DNA from: a virus
IMG/VR virus record: IMGVR_UViG_3300033141_002949
Coordinates: 1 to 64,000 of that record
Strand: one strand, 5' to 3'
DNA length: 64,000 nt
The notes under the pieces were generated by a model. It was not told the DNA's origin and ran no database searches. It saw only the letters and a program-made list of their open reading frames with translations. This document shows, piece after piece, positions 1 to 7,105 of the stretch. Within the stretch, counting starts at the first letter, position 1. Each line of letters starts with the position of its first letter. The position numbers and the translations under genes are program-made.

Positions 1-363
1 GGGTACGTCTCGGCTGAGGCGATACGGCACCCCGATGGCGGTGTGGACGTGCGCCTCATCGATTTTGCTCCTGCTCTGGCCGAGGTGCCTGAGAAGAAAA
101 TGAAGGAGCTACGACACCATGCGGTGTCGTCCCCGTTTGATTTCGTCAATTTCTGGGCGGTGGACTTTGACTATCACGACGACCAGCCCTTTGAGCAGCA
201 CTGGCAGGACTTCCGCACGCGGCAGGATCGTAGCCTGAAGACCGAGAGCGACCTGGGCTGGCGCTATCAGACCCCTGGCCCCCACCGCATCGGCGTCAAG
301 GTCATCGACGTCTTTGGTGTGGATACGACCACCGTGCTCACCTGGCTGGATCGCAACGCATAG
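1..363 (+). CDS. C-terminal fragment of Mod-type (type III-like) DNA methyltransferase
   Basis: The reading frame is open from base 1, so the gene begins outside the window. About 120 residues remain. They include FDFVNFWAVDFDY and end in PHRIGVKVIDVFGVDTTTVL, an arrangement I recall from the C-termini of large site-specific adenine methyltransferases of the Mod type. No catalytic motif lies in this part. The gene cut off at the right edge (63614-64000) supplies the N-terminus and DPPF motif of a protein of the same type on the same strand, so both may be pieces of one gene in a circular genome. Family membership rests on recall of the C-terminal pattern. Confidence 0.6.
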   Translation, partial: GYVSAEAIRHPDGGVDVRLIDFAPALAEVPEKKMKELRHHAVSSPFDFVNFWAVDFDYHDDQPFEQHWQDFRTRQDRSLKTESDLGWRYQTPGPHRIGVKVIDVFGVDTTTVLTWLDRNA

Positions 364-410
364 GCATGAGGGTCAATGGGAGTGTGAAACAGACGAAGGG
401 AGTTGAAGTC

Positions 411-581
411 ATGATCGCCTTGAGACTAGGCCGTTGGAACCACGCCGCAGATCGTTGGTTCATCTGGGACCGCATTTATTGGCGCGGTTACAGGTGGACG
501 CCGCTTTGCCGTGTGGCCTGGCGCTATAAGAATACCGTTTCTATTCACACAGGAGGGGACCAGAATGTCACAGGAAGTTGA
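411..581 (+). CDS. Small unknown protein, paralogue of the 2618 gene
   Basis: This is a 56-residue basic, tryptophan-rich protein of unknown function. I chose ATG 411, preceded by GGGAG, over ATG 366, which has no ribosome binding site. The core LGRW...R..IW.R.Y..GYRWTP.C closely matches the N-terminus of the protein at 2618-2926, so the two are paralogues, this one lacking the C-terminal half. The 3' end overlaps the next gene by 17 bases. Confidence 0.7.
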   Translation: MIALRLGRWNHAADRWFIWDRIYWRGYRWTPLCRVAWRYKNTVSIHTGGDQNVTGS

Positions 582-825
582 ACTGCACACATTGCTAGGA
601 AGCGCGAAGAGGCTCGAAAAGGGACTCGAAGAGTTGCAGTGCTATATTGGGGTCTCTAGTCCGGATCCAGCGCCACCGGAGCCGGAGCACGGCGAAGCAT
701 CGCGGATGCTGTTCGACGTGTACCAGATCGATGCAATCCTGGGCCGATGTTTATCCCTACTCGACCTGATCCATGCCGCTGTGTGCGAGATCGATGCGGC
801 ATTGAGGGGGCAGGAGAGCGCGTAA
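565..825 (+). CDS. Unknown small acidic protein
   Basis: The 86-residue product has a predicted helical N-terminus (HTLLGSAKRLEKGLEELQ), a proline-rich turn and a second helical segment. I do not recognise a family. ATG 565 follows AGGAGGGG at good spacing, so the upstream part of the frame is not used. It overlaps the previous gene and belongs to a co-directional series of small early-type genes. Confidence 0.7.
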   Translation: MSQEVELHTLLGSAKRLEKGLEELQCYIGVSSPDPAPPEPEHGEASRMLFDVYQIDAILGRCLSLLDLIHAAVCEIDAALRGQESA

Positions 826-864
826 GTGATTGTCACCACTCTACCGCCCGCGACGGGGGCAGCC

Positions 865-902
865 GACGGCAATGCCGTCAGGCGGGTTAGGCGCAATGCG
901 CC
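865..902 (+). repeat. Two adjacent hairpins with identical AAT loops
   Basis: Two perfect inverted repeats lie in the 139-base gap between genes: GACGGC-AAT-GCCGTC (865-879) and GGCGC-AAT-GCGCC (890-902). Both have a three-base AAT loop. They are not followed by a T-run, so they are not typical terminators. They may be protein-binding or processing sites. No open frame of note occupies 826-964. Confidence 0.5.
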
Positions 903-964
903 GAGGGCCAGACTAGAGGGTGTATGGCTAGGCGGCGGCGGGGTGGTATAGAAAGGAGGGCAAC

Positions 965-1387
965 ATGAACAACAAGGTACTGAAACGGTGGGTTGACGTG
1001 ATTGAGTTCGCCAGAGAGGAGGTCCATAGCAGGCAGGTAGGGCCGCGATCACGCTGCATTGTAGACTTGGCGGAGGAGGTAGACCGCCTGCAAGAGGAGG
1101 TGGAGGTGCTGGATCACGGGGAAGTGTATTCGCAGATGTATGTAGACTCGCTGGAGACGGAGCTAGCGAAGTGCCGGGCTGAGAACGACCGGCTGCGCTT
1201 CGAAATGAAGCGCACATTACGGCAACTGGGTCAGCGCAATGCTGATCTGGCCGATGCTCAGGACGAGATAGAGACGCTGCGGGCCGAGAACGAGCGGCTA
1301 CAGAAAGCGCTGGGCGGGCGACTGGTCGATGATGAGGCCGCCTTGCAGCAGACCAGGCTTGACAGGAACACCACCGATGCTTCTTGA
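965..1387 (+). CDS. Coiled-coil protein
   Basis: The 140-residue hydrophilic product is dominated by heptad-like coiled coil: LAEEVDRLQEEVEVL around residue 35, then a long stretch from about residue 62 (LETELAKCRAENDRLRFEM) to 117. No enzymatic motif is visible. ATG 965 is preceded by AAAGGAGGG. The 3' end overlaps the start of the next gene by 11 bases, suggesting translational coupling. The function is unknown; a structural or scaffolding role is only a guess. Confidence 0.8.
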   Translation: MNNKVLKRWVDVIEFAREEVHSRQVGPRSRCIVDLAEEVDRLQEEVEVLDHGEVYSQMYVDSLETELAKCRAENDRLRFEMKRTLRQLGQRNADLADAQDEIETLRAENERLQKALGGRLVDDEAALQQTRLDRNTTDAS

Positions 1388-1661
1388 GATCACACTCGTG
1401 TTCGGTGGGTTCGTATTCGGCGTGATTGTCACGTCCTGGCTGGCGGTGAGCCGCCTGTGCTCGCAGGAGGAGGAACACCGTGAGTACAAGCCGTTGAACA
1501 AGCAGCCGCTTGAGGACTACGGTCCATGCTGCGGGACGTGCGCACACTGGAACTCGATAAATGGCTGGTGTGAGAAGCGGGGCGCTTACTATCGCGGCGA
1601 CGCATCGCGCTGCGAGGATTGGCAATCGTTTGACCCTTACAGGAGGAATGACTGTGACTAA
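1377..1661 (+). CDS. Membrane protein with C-terminal Cys cluster
   Basis: The 94-residue protein has one N-terminal membrane segment (ITLVFGGFVFGVIVTSWLAV) and then a cytoplasmic-looking domain with the pattern CCGTCAHW...WCEKR...RCEDW. Its cysteines could bind a metal or form disulphides. The start at 1377 overlaps the upstream stop. Function unknown. The pattern resembles short phage zinc-binding proteins but with a membrane anchor. Confidence 0.7.
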   Translation: MLLEITLVFGGFVFGVIVTSWLAVSRLCSQEEEHREYKPLNKQPLEDYGPCCGTCAHWNSINGWCEKRGAYYRGDASRCEDWQSFDPYRRNDCD

Positions 1662-1779
1662 CCGACCTGTTCTTCTATTGCCCCCGGACTCTGCGGTCTA
1701 CCACCTCGCCGTAGATGAAGTGGCGACAGTGGAGGTCAGTACTGCACTGGTCTCCCAAGGGGGGAGGCGTATACGATGA
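1654..1779 (+). CDS. Very small unknown protein
   Basis: A 41-residue product beginning at GTG 1654, seven bases after AGGAGG. The alternative ATG 1648 sits almost on top of that site and is less likely. The sequence has a hydrophobic stretch (PVLLLPP) and no recognisable motif. It overlaps its neighbours by 8 and 4 bases, as expected inside an operon. Confidence 0.55.
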   Translation: MTNRPVLLLPPDSAVYHLAVDEVATVEVSTALVSQGGRRIR

Positions 1780-2069
1780 TCTCGGCATACCTAGAGAGGT
1801 TGACGCACAGCCTGCGGTCCAGGGGCGCTCGGCTGTCATACTTCCCGCCAGACAAGAAACTTAGGCGTGAGCGCAACTTGAAGTTGGGGCGTGAGCTGGG
1901 ATACGGTCTGGCTATCTGGCCAGATGAGGATATCGACTTTCACCTTGGCGCGCTATACGGGAAGTTCATCGTGATACCGTCACTAGACCGGACCGGTGTC
2001 GTTATCAGCGCAAAGGAATGGGTAGCAGCAGTCAAGGAGGGGATTGCATGGGGACGAAGGAGTTACTGA
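1776..2069 (+). CDS. Unknown 97-residue protein
   Basis: A basic N-terminal half (KKLRRERNLKLGREL) is followed by a more regular alpha/beta-looking half ending in AVKEGIAWGRRSY. No family recognised. ATG 1776 overlaps the upstream stop in the ATGA arrangement. The gene ends at the edge of the IS200/IS605-like sequence described next. Confidence 0.7.
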   Translation: MISAYLERLTHSLRSRGARLSYFPPDKKLRRERNLKLGRELGYGLAIWPDEDIDFHLGALYGKFIVIPSLDRTGVVISAKEWVAAVKEGIAWGRRSY

Positions 2070-2112
2070 CATACTCTCCCCACTGAAGTGGGGAGCATCC
2101 GACGCTGAGATT
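2062..2112 (+). other. Possible IS200/IS605-type right end remnant
   Basis: The text TTACTGACATACT is followed by a 9-bp perfect stem, CTCCCCACT-GA-AGTGGGGAG (2076-2095), then GCATCCGACGCTGAG. From memory, the run GACATACTC plus a C/G-rich foldback resembles right ends (and omega-RNA 3' ends) of tnpB-bearing IS605-family elements. No transposase lies nearby and no T-run follows, so it is neither a complete element nor an obvious terminator. It could be a decayed insertion or a chance likeness. Confidence 0.35.
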
Positions 2113-2132
2113 CAGTGAAAGGAGATGGCGCG

Positions 2133-2360
2133 ATGACTAACGCTTGCTGCGACGTTCTGAAAAGGTATGCCGAGGAGTACCCGGCCACGTTTGAGATGTC
2201 GGAGAACATCTTCGATGTAGCAACCGGAGAGCTGTACCCGCCCGCCTGGATACTTCGCATGTACAAGTACACCAAGAGGCGTCGCGTGGCATTTGTAGGG
2301 CGCAGCTGGGCGTACATGACGTACTGCCCGTTCTGTGGGCGGAAATTGCGAGACGAGTAG
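2133..2360 (+). CDS. Small zinc-ribbon protein
   Basis: The 75-residue product ends in YCPFCGRKLRDE, the closing half of a zinc ribbon, with further cysteines near the N-terminus (ACCDVL) that could complete a four-cysteine site. A short protein with a C-terminal CPFCG is common in phage early regions, function unknown. ATG 2133 follows AAAGGAG. Confidence 0.75.
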   Translation: MTNACCDVLKRYAEEYPATFEMSENIFDVATGELYPPAWILRMYKYTKRRRVAFVGRSWAYMTYCPFCGRKLRDE

Positions 2361-2371
2361 AGGCGAGTGAC

Positions 2372-2608
2372 ATGTCTGACCTGTTCCAATCTTTATTTGT
2401 GCTGGGGGTTATGGCCCTGGTTGTGGTGGGTGCGTTTCTGCTGTGTCGTGAGGTTCTGTGCTGGTACTGGAAGATCAACGAAATGTTGACTTTGCTACGC
2501 CGCATCGCTGACCATCGGGATGACGGGCGGTGCAGATGCTCCCTAGGCGAGTCGGCGGAGTGTGAGCGCAGAGACGAAGTGAGGTCAAAGTTTGTGAATG
2601 AGGAATGA
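2372..2608 (+). CDS. Single-pass membrane protein
   Basis: The 78-residue product has one strongly hydrophobic N-terminal segment (LFVLGVMALVVVGAFLLC) followed by a charged helix and a Cys-containing tail. No signal peptidase site is evident. The gene starts 11 bases after the previous stop. Function unknown; location far from the endolysin does not support a lysis role. Confidence 0.7.
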   Translation: MSDLFQSLFVLGVMALVVVGAFLLCREVLCWYWKINEMLTLLRRIADHRDDGRCRCSLGESAECERRDEVRSKFVNEE

Positions 2609-2617
2609 GGAGGGAAC

Positions 2618-2926
2618 ATGATCTTGCCGAGACTAGGCAGATGGACGCGACATGTTGGATCCCGTTTGATTTGGGAGCGCCTGTATCTAGACGGGTACCG
2701 CTGGACGCCGTTTTGTTGGGTGCGAAGGCGGCACCCGAAGATCTCCATTTGGGAGAAGGCGCGTCGATATGATGAGCTCATCGAATGCCTCGATGACCAC
2801 GGCCTTGCGATGCTCTATCGCAAGGGGGACGAGCTAAAGAGAACAGACGGAGAGGGCTGGACTGCTGGTTATCTCTTACAGAAGTTGTGCCGATATGCGG
2901 GCTTTGTGCCCGAGCCAAAGGAGTAA
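2618..2926 (+). CDS. Unknown protein, longer paralogue of the 411 gene
   Basis: The first 40 residues (PRLGRW...SRLIWERLYLDGYRWTPFC) match the small protein at 411-581. The extra C-terminal 60 residues are helical (YDELIECLDDHGLAMLYRK). Good ribosome site GGAGGG before ATG 2618. The pair indicates a gene duplication with loss or gain of a C-terminal domain. No known family recognised. Confidence 0.7.
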   Translation: MILPRLGRWTRHVGSRLIWERLYLDGYRWTPFCWVRRRHPKISIWEKARRYDELIECLDDHGLAMLYRKGDELKRTDGEGWTAGYLLQKLCRYAGFVPEPKE

Positions 2927-2946
2927 ACGGCTGGACCCTAAGCGCG

Positions 2947-2990
2947 TGGCGGTGCAGGGGATGGACGCCGGCTCGCTACCGGCACCGCCA
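2947..2990 (+). other. Leader hairpin module upstream of the 3027 gene
   Basis: A perfect 9-bp stem, TGGCGGTGC (2947-2955) with GCACCGCCA (2982-2990), encloses a smaller G/C-rich foldback. It lies 36 bases before the start of the next gene. A closely related stem recurs at 3223-3301, so this is one copy of a repeated structured element. Confidence 0.5.
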
Positions 2991-3026
2991 TTGGCCGGAG
3001 GCGTGAAGCGAAGAGAGGAGAGAGTG

Positions 3027-3218
3027 ATGCCTGAGTCATGTTGCGCTTTAGGATGCACCCGACCTGCCGACTGGGCGATGTACGACGACGATCCGCTTTG
3101 TGAGACGTATGCGTGCGGGTCGCACGTGGTGGAACTGTTGCAGGCAGGGACAGTGAACCACGTTTGGTGGTGCGGAGAAGAGGAGGTTGCTCCGCGTAGT
3201 GACAGGGCGGAGCAGTAA
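3027..3218 (+). CDS. Small Cys/His protein
   Basis: A 63-residue product with CCALGCTRPADW near the start and YACGSHVV in the middle, a CxxxC...CxxH pattern fitting a small zinc site. ATG 3027 follows GAGGAGAGAG. The leader sequence just upstream (AGGCGTGAAGCGAA) recurs at 3364-3377 in front of a degenerate 14-codon frame, suggesting this gene and its leader were duplicated and one copy decayed. Confidence 0.65.
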   Translation: MPESCCALGCTRPADWAMYDDDPLCETYACGSHVVELLQAGTVNHVWWCGEEEVAPRSDRAEQ

Positions 3219-3222
3219 CCAC

Positions 3223-3301
3223 TGGCGGTGCAAAGGGAGAGGCCATCCTCGTGACGGCGAGGACAATGTGCCCAGGCCGGTGCAACTCCGGCCCACCGCC
3301 A
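3223..3301 (+). other. Candidate structured RNA, 79 nt
   Basis: A closing stem TGGCGGTG/CACCGCCA (3223-3230 with 3294-3301) encloses two hairpins: TCCTCG/CGAGGA (3246-3263) and GGCCGG-TGCAACT-CCGGCC (3275-3293). The 7-base loop matches the T-loop pattern found in tRNA T-arms and the cobalamin riboswitch L6, but neither fold is complete here. A 39-codon frame starting at GTG 3250 after GGGAGAGG runs through it (MTARTMCPGRCNSG...); whether RNA or peptide matters is unclear. No larger gene lies in 3219-3477. Confidence 0.4.
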
Positions 3302-3358
3302 CATAGCCGGCGGCTTACACATGACGAAAGGAGGAACTCCCTGACCACCGCCGGCAGT

Positions 3359-3432
3359 ATGGCCGAGGCGTGAAGCGAACACAGGAGAGCCGAGTGGTGG
3401 AACCGTACCCCTTATGCACACGCCTCGGCCAT
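3359..3432 (+). other. 14-bp inverted repeat enclosing an SD and a 14-codon frame
   Basis: ATGGCCGAGGCGTG (3359-3372) pairs perfectly with CACGCCTCGGCCAT (3419-3432). The 46-base loop contains the repeated leader GAAGCGAAC, the ribosome site AGGAGAG and a GTG-started 14-codon frame ending in CTRLGHA at TAG 3436-3438. Pairing would sequester or present the ribosome site, as in a translational switch or attenuator placed ahead of the regulator gene. Confidence 0.45.
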
Positions 3433-3477
3433 GCATAGAGTCGCTCTGTACAGAAAGGTGCTGTGGGGAGGATGCGT

Positions 3478-4023
3478 ATGACCAAGATACCGGTGCCAGC
3501 AGATGAAGACTACGAAGATGCTGTACTCGCCGTCTACCATGCGGACCCACTTGTGTCCGTCGACGATCTTGCTAAGCGATATGACATCTCGCGCGCACAG
3601 GTCCTCAGCATTCTGGAGGATAACGGCGAGATGTGCCGGCGTTGCGGGCTCCTGTGGCGGCGCTGTATACTGTACCCGGACACGCCGCGCGAACATCGCA
3701 TGGAATACGATGCCGAGACAAGGCTGTGCGAGTTGTGCATCGAAGAGGTCGGGCAACAGCTGCCGATGGCCGGGCGACCGGGTGTGGAGGAGCTGGGGCC
3801 TAGGGCCGTGGTCGTCTATGGCGCAGTCAGGCGGTGCCCGCAGGTGGACGGTGGGAAGTATCGCGTGAATGTTGACGCCATGGCCAGGAGGGTAGATATG
3901 GCGCGTTCGACGATCCGCCGTTGGCTGAAGAGGCTCTGTGAGGAGGGCTATCTGCGCGATCTTACGCCGGACGCATCGAATCAGCCACACGTCTATGCGA
4001 TCCGTGAGCGAAAGGAGGACTGA
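3478..4023 (+). CDS. Putative transcription regulator, two HTH units around a zinc ribbon
   Basis: The 181-residue protein has an N-terminal helix-turn-helix (SVDDLAKRYDISRAQVLSIL), a central CRRC...CELC zinc-ribbon-like pair and a C-terminal winged-helix segment (VDAMARRVDMARSTIRRWLK). This argues for sequence-specific DNA binding and makes it the best regulator candidate in the left arm. I chose ATG 3478, six bases after GGGGAGG, over GTG 3463 and ATG 3472. It is preceded by the hairpin module at 3359-3432 and coupled to the next gene by overlapping bases. Its target is unknown; the pairing of two different HTH units is inference from sequence pattern. Confidence 0.65.
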   Translation: MTKIPVPADEDYEDAVLAVYHADPLVSVDDLAKRYDISRAQVLSILEDNGEMCRRCGLLWRRCILYPDTPREHRMEYDAETRLCELCIEEVGQQLPMAGRPGVEELGPRAVVVYGAVRRCPQVDGGKYRVNVDAMARRVDMARSTIRRWLKRLCEEGYLRDLTPDASNQPHVYAIRERKED

Positions 4024-4490
4024 TGTTGTCGAAATTGGTTATCGCTTTCGTGGGCTGCTGGAACCGCCTCACGTCGATGCCTACACAACGAGTTTGCGGC
4101 AGCGTAGCGGCAGCTAGTCCTGCGGCGACGCTGTGTGGTCCTACACCGGAGGAACTAAAAGCCCGTTGGGAGGAGATGCGAGCAAACTGGCAAGACCTGA
4201 CTCATGCACAACGTTCCGCGCGGCAGGATGCCTACCAAAAGCAAGTCACGGGAAGTTACGTGCGTTGGACGGGTGACATCGTCGATGTGTATGCCGATGG
4301 CACTGTGTGGGTTAGCACTCGTGCTGGCAACGGAATCATCGACGTGGTGTTTCGCATTCCGGTGGAGCAAGCGGGCCAGTATGACAAGGGGCAACCAGTG
4401 ACTTTCGAAGGCACGATCCGCCGAGTGGAAAAGGACGTTCTTTTCTCTGTTCTAGAGGTGCACTTAGAAGACGCGAGAGTGTTGCCGTGA
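4023..4490 (+). CDS. Putative OB-fold protein, possibly exported
   Basis: 155 residues. The first 35 are mildly hydrophobic and Ala/Ser/Cys-rich, possibly a weak signal or lipoprotein-like segment, and a helix follows. Residues 80-150 read as a small beta-barrel: GDIVDVYADGTVWV...VVFRIPVEQ...VTFEGTIRRVEKD, a pattern like the OB-fold of tRNA_anti-like proteins. AGGAGG precedes ATG 4023. Role unknown. Confidence 0.55.
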   Translation: MLSKLVIAFVGCWNRLTSMPTQRVCGSVAAASPAATLCGPTPEELKARWEEMRANWQDLTHAQRSARQDAYQKQVTGSYVRWTGDIVDVYADGTVWVSTRAGNGIIDVVFRIPVEQAGQYDKGQPVTFEGTIRRVEKDVLFSVLEVHLEDARVLP

Positions 4491-4530
4491 ACGGGTGTGG
4501 GAAGGAAGGCAACACGTGGAGGTTTAGTAA

Positions 4531-7105
4531 ATGACAAACCTGTACAAAAAAGGTGCCCACTGTGCGGGGTGCCCCCTACGCACAGGGGTTTTGGTGCCAG
4601 GCCGTTGGGCGCGGGGGGCACAGGGGGATAAGGCGGATGTAGTGTTAGTAGGCGAGGGGCCGGGGCGCTTCGAGGTTGCCTTCGGCAAAGCCTTCGTAGG
4701 CCCCAGCGGGGAGCTGCTCGACAAAGTTACGCGCGGTCTCAATCTCGGCAACGTGTACCTGACCAATACAGCCTTATGTCAAGTGGAGGGCGACAAGGAC
4801 AAAGCCGTAGCCGCCAAACACTGCCGGGAGCGCCTGTTCGCTGAGTTATGTCAACTGCAACCCCGCATCATCGTGGCCCTTGGCAACGTGGCTATGATGA
4901 CGCTGCTATCCTGCCCCTCAGGGATCACCAAGCGGCGCGGTGTGTTGCATGACGTAGTGCTGAACGGCAAGCGCGTCCCGGTGATGCCCACGTTCCATCC
5001 TGCGGCGGTGCTGCGTAACCCCGGCTGGTACACCGATTTGCGCGCCGACCTGAGCACTGTAGCTACGCTACTAGAGCAGCCCAAGATCGACGCTACATCG
5101 CGCAGGCCCATAGATGTGTCCTACACGGTAACTCACGATGTCGGTGAGGTCTTTCGTGCCGCCGAGCGTGGCGACTACGCTGTACTAGACCTGGAGACTG
5201 AGGGCCTGGACTGGACGCGGCACAAAATCCTGTGCGCCGTGATCGCCACGGCGCAGGGGGTGTACATCGTCCCGCAGGATGTCGTGTACGGAGAGGAATT
5301 CAAGCGGCGACTACGGGAGTCGCGTGTTGCCTGGTCAGGACACAACGCCAAGTTCGACCGCAACTTCGTTTTGGCCCACCTGGGTGTGCCGCTGAAATTC
5401 AAGTTCGACACTATGCTGGCCAGCTACCTGCTGGACGAGCGCGGCGGCATACACAGCTTGAAGGACATCGCGCGACGCATGTACGACGCTCCCGATTGGG
5501 AAGCCCCGATACAGGATGCCCTGAAGGGCAAAGTCACTCTGCCGGATGGAGGGAAGCGCAACAAGCACTACGGAGACATCCCACGGGATACGCTCTTCCG
5601 CTACGCTGCACAGGATGGGCACTACCAGTACAAGCTGACCTGGGACCTCGCCAAACAAATCGTGGCACAGGGGAGGTTGCGTTGGGTGTTCGAGAACCTG
5701 TTGATGCCCGCGACGGACGCCCTCTCCAACGCGGAGGTGCGCGGCGTGCAAATAGACGTGGACTATCTGAGGAAACTACGACCGGAGTATGAGAGGCGCT
5801 GTGACGCCCTGACCCGCAAAATGGTCGACATAATCGGGCACGACCTGAATCCCCGCTCCCCTGTGCAAGTCGCCAAAGTGATCTTCGATGAGTTGGGCGT
5901 CCCCCAGCATCACCGCTTTGGGCGCAGCACAAACTGGAACAACGTGCTCATGCACCATAGGGACGTGCCCTTCGTGGCGCTGCTCGGCGACTTTCGCAAG
6001 GCGGACAAACTCCTCAGCACCTACGTGAAGGGTCTGCTCAAATACGTGGACGCGCAAGATCCGCCTCGCGTACATACCACGTACAAGATCCACGGGACGG
6101 TTACGGGGCGCCTGAGCAGCGAGGCCCCCAACATGCAGAACATCCCACGGGATGTCAAGGACATCAAGCGGGCCTTCGTTGCAAGCCCAGAACACCTGTT
6201 GATCTACGCGGATTTCAGTCAGATCGAGTTGAGGATGCTCGCCTGGTTCTCCCGCGACGAGTGGCTGATGCAGGTGTACAGGGATGGACGGGACCTGCAT
6301 GGGGAGATGGCCGAGGTGTTGTTCGGCGAGGACTACACCCCGGAGCAGCGAAGCTTTGCGAAACGTCTAAATTTCGGTCAACGTCTGCAAGGCCGAAGAA
6401 AAACTCGCTCAATTGCTGGAAACCTAACCCTGCGAAGGTATGGCAATCAGCAGCCAGGGCATCTAGGGATAGATGCGAATGGTTCAGAGACTCACAGCGC
6501 AACTAGACCAGTTGCGGTCTGGGATGCCGCGCAAGCGGCATAACACGGCGAGACCAGACACTCTGGTAAGGTATAGTCCACGCCACACCGAAAGGGTGGA
6601 GCACGTGATTGCATATGGTCGTAGTGTTGTAGCTGTGGCTGAGGATGGTATGTACGACCTGAGGGCGGAGGACGCGGAGCGCATCGAGCGGGATTTCTTC
6701 GGTCGAATGCCGGGCGTGGTGAAATGGAAGGAGCGTGTCTATGACGACCTGTTAGCACAGGGGTACATCGAGAGTCCTACGGGAAGGCGTAGGCGGTTCC
6801 CGTTCATACCGGAGCGGGGGTCCTCACGTGCTGCGATCTTCCGTGAGGCAGTGAACTTTCTGCCGCAGTCGTCGGCGTCCGACGCGACGCTGCTGTCCTT
6901 CATCCATTGCGACAGCGCGGGCTTGCGTCCCATACTGACGGTTCACGACTCCATCCTGTGTGACGTGCCAGGGAAGAGCGCCAGCGACGCGGCGGAGACG
7001 CAGCGTGAGATCATGGAGCGCACCGCCCGAGACCTGTACGGGGGGAGTGTACCTTTCATTGTCGAGATTGGCACAGGGAAGAACTGGGCAGACGCGGAGG
7101 GATAA
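4531..7105 (+). CDS. polA: UDG-exonuclease-DNA polymerase I fusion, split by a group I intron (join 4531..6378, 6608..7105)
   Basis: Removing the 229-nt intron gives one 781-residue protein. Residues 1-180 are a family-4-like uracil-DNA glycosylase: CAGC (11-14), GEGPG (41-45), C98, FHPAAVLR around H156. Residues 205-385 are the 3'-5' exonuclease (D220, E222, D276, D362). Residues 390-781 are the family A polymerase: motif A YADFSQIELR with D561; O-helix R607, K611, F615, Y619, where Y619 lies in exon 2; motif C VHDS with D730. There is no 5'-3' exonuclease. Read without splicing, the frame stops at 6543 before the O-helix is complete, so a functional enzyme needs splicing. It presumably replicates the phage genome; the glycosylase fusion suggests linked uracil repair. 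The final A overlaps the MazG-like start. Confidence 0.92.
6379..6607 (+). ncRNA. Group I self-splicing intron in the polymerase gene
   Basis: Conserved elements are readable in order: P AATTGCTGGAAACC (6411), Q AATCAGCAGCCAGG (6445), R GTTCAGAGACTCAC (6482), S AAGGTATAGTCC (6568). P1 is exon TTCGGT (6373-6378) paired with internal guide GCCGAA (6392-6397), with the expected U-G pair at the splice site. P10 pairs 3' exon TTGCA (6609-6613) with TGCAA (6386-6390). P4 is TGCTG/CAGCA; R/S pair through GACT/AGTC. P6, P8 and a GCAA-tetraloop hairpin (6524-6541) are clear. The intron ends in G6607 and splicing restores NFG-IAYG in frame. It has no endonuclease gene and its length is not a multiple of three. 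Subgroup IA is likely. Confidence 0.95.

Noticed and set aside
366-410. ATG 366 as start of the first small gene
   Set aside because: No ribosome site; the downstream ATG 411 has GGGAG and begins where similarity to the paralogue starts.
642-1625. Long - strand frame of 327 codons
   Set aside because: It runs opposite to four well-started + strand genes, has no ribosome site and is Ser/Arg/Pro-rich as expected of an antisense shadow.
3223-3301. tRNA gene
   Set aside because: The acceptor-like and T-arm-like stems exist, but the D-arm, position-8 T, 7-base anticodon loop and CCA end are missing.
3223-3301. Cobalamin riboswitch
   Set aside because: Only the GGTGCAA.TCC hairpin matches; the GCCACTG box and the AAAGGGAA order next to the hairpin are absent.
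6379-6607. Mini-intein in the polymerase
   Set aside because: The interval changes frame, has stops in frame and lacks intein blocks; group I elements and splice-site pairing explain it.
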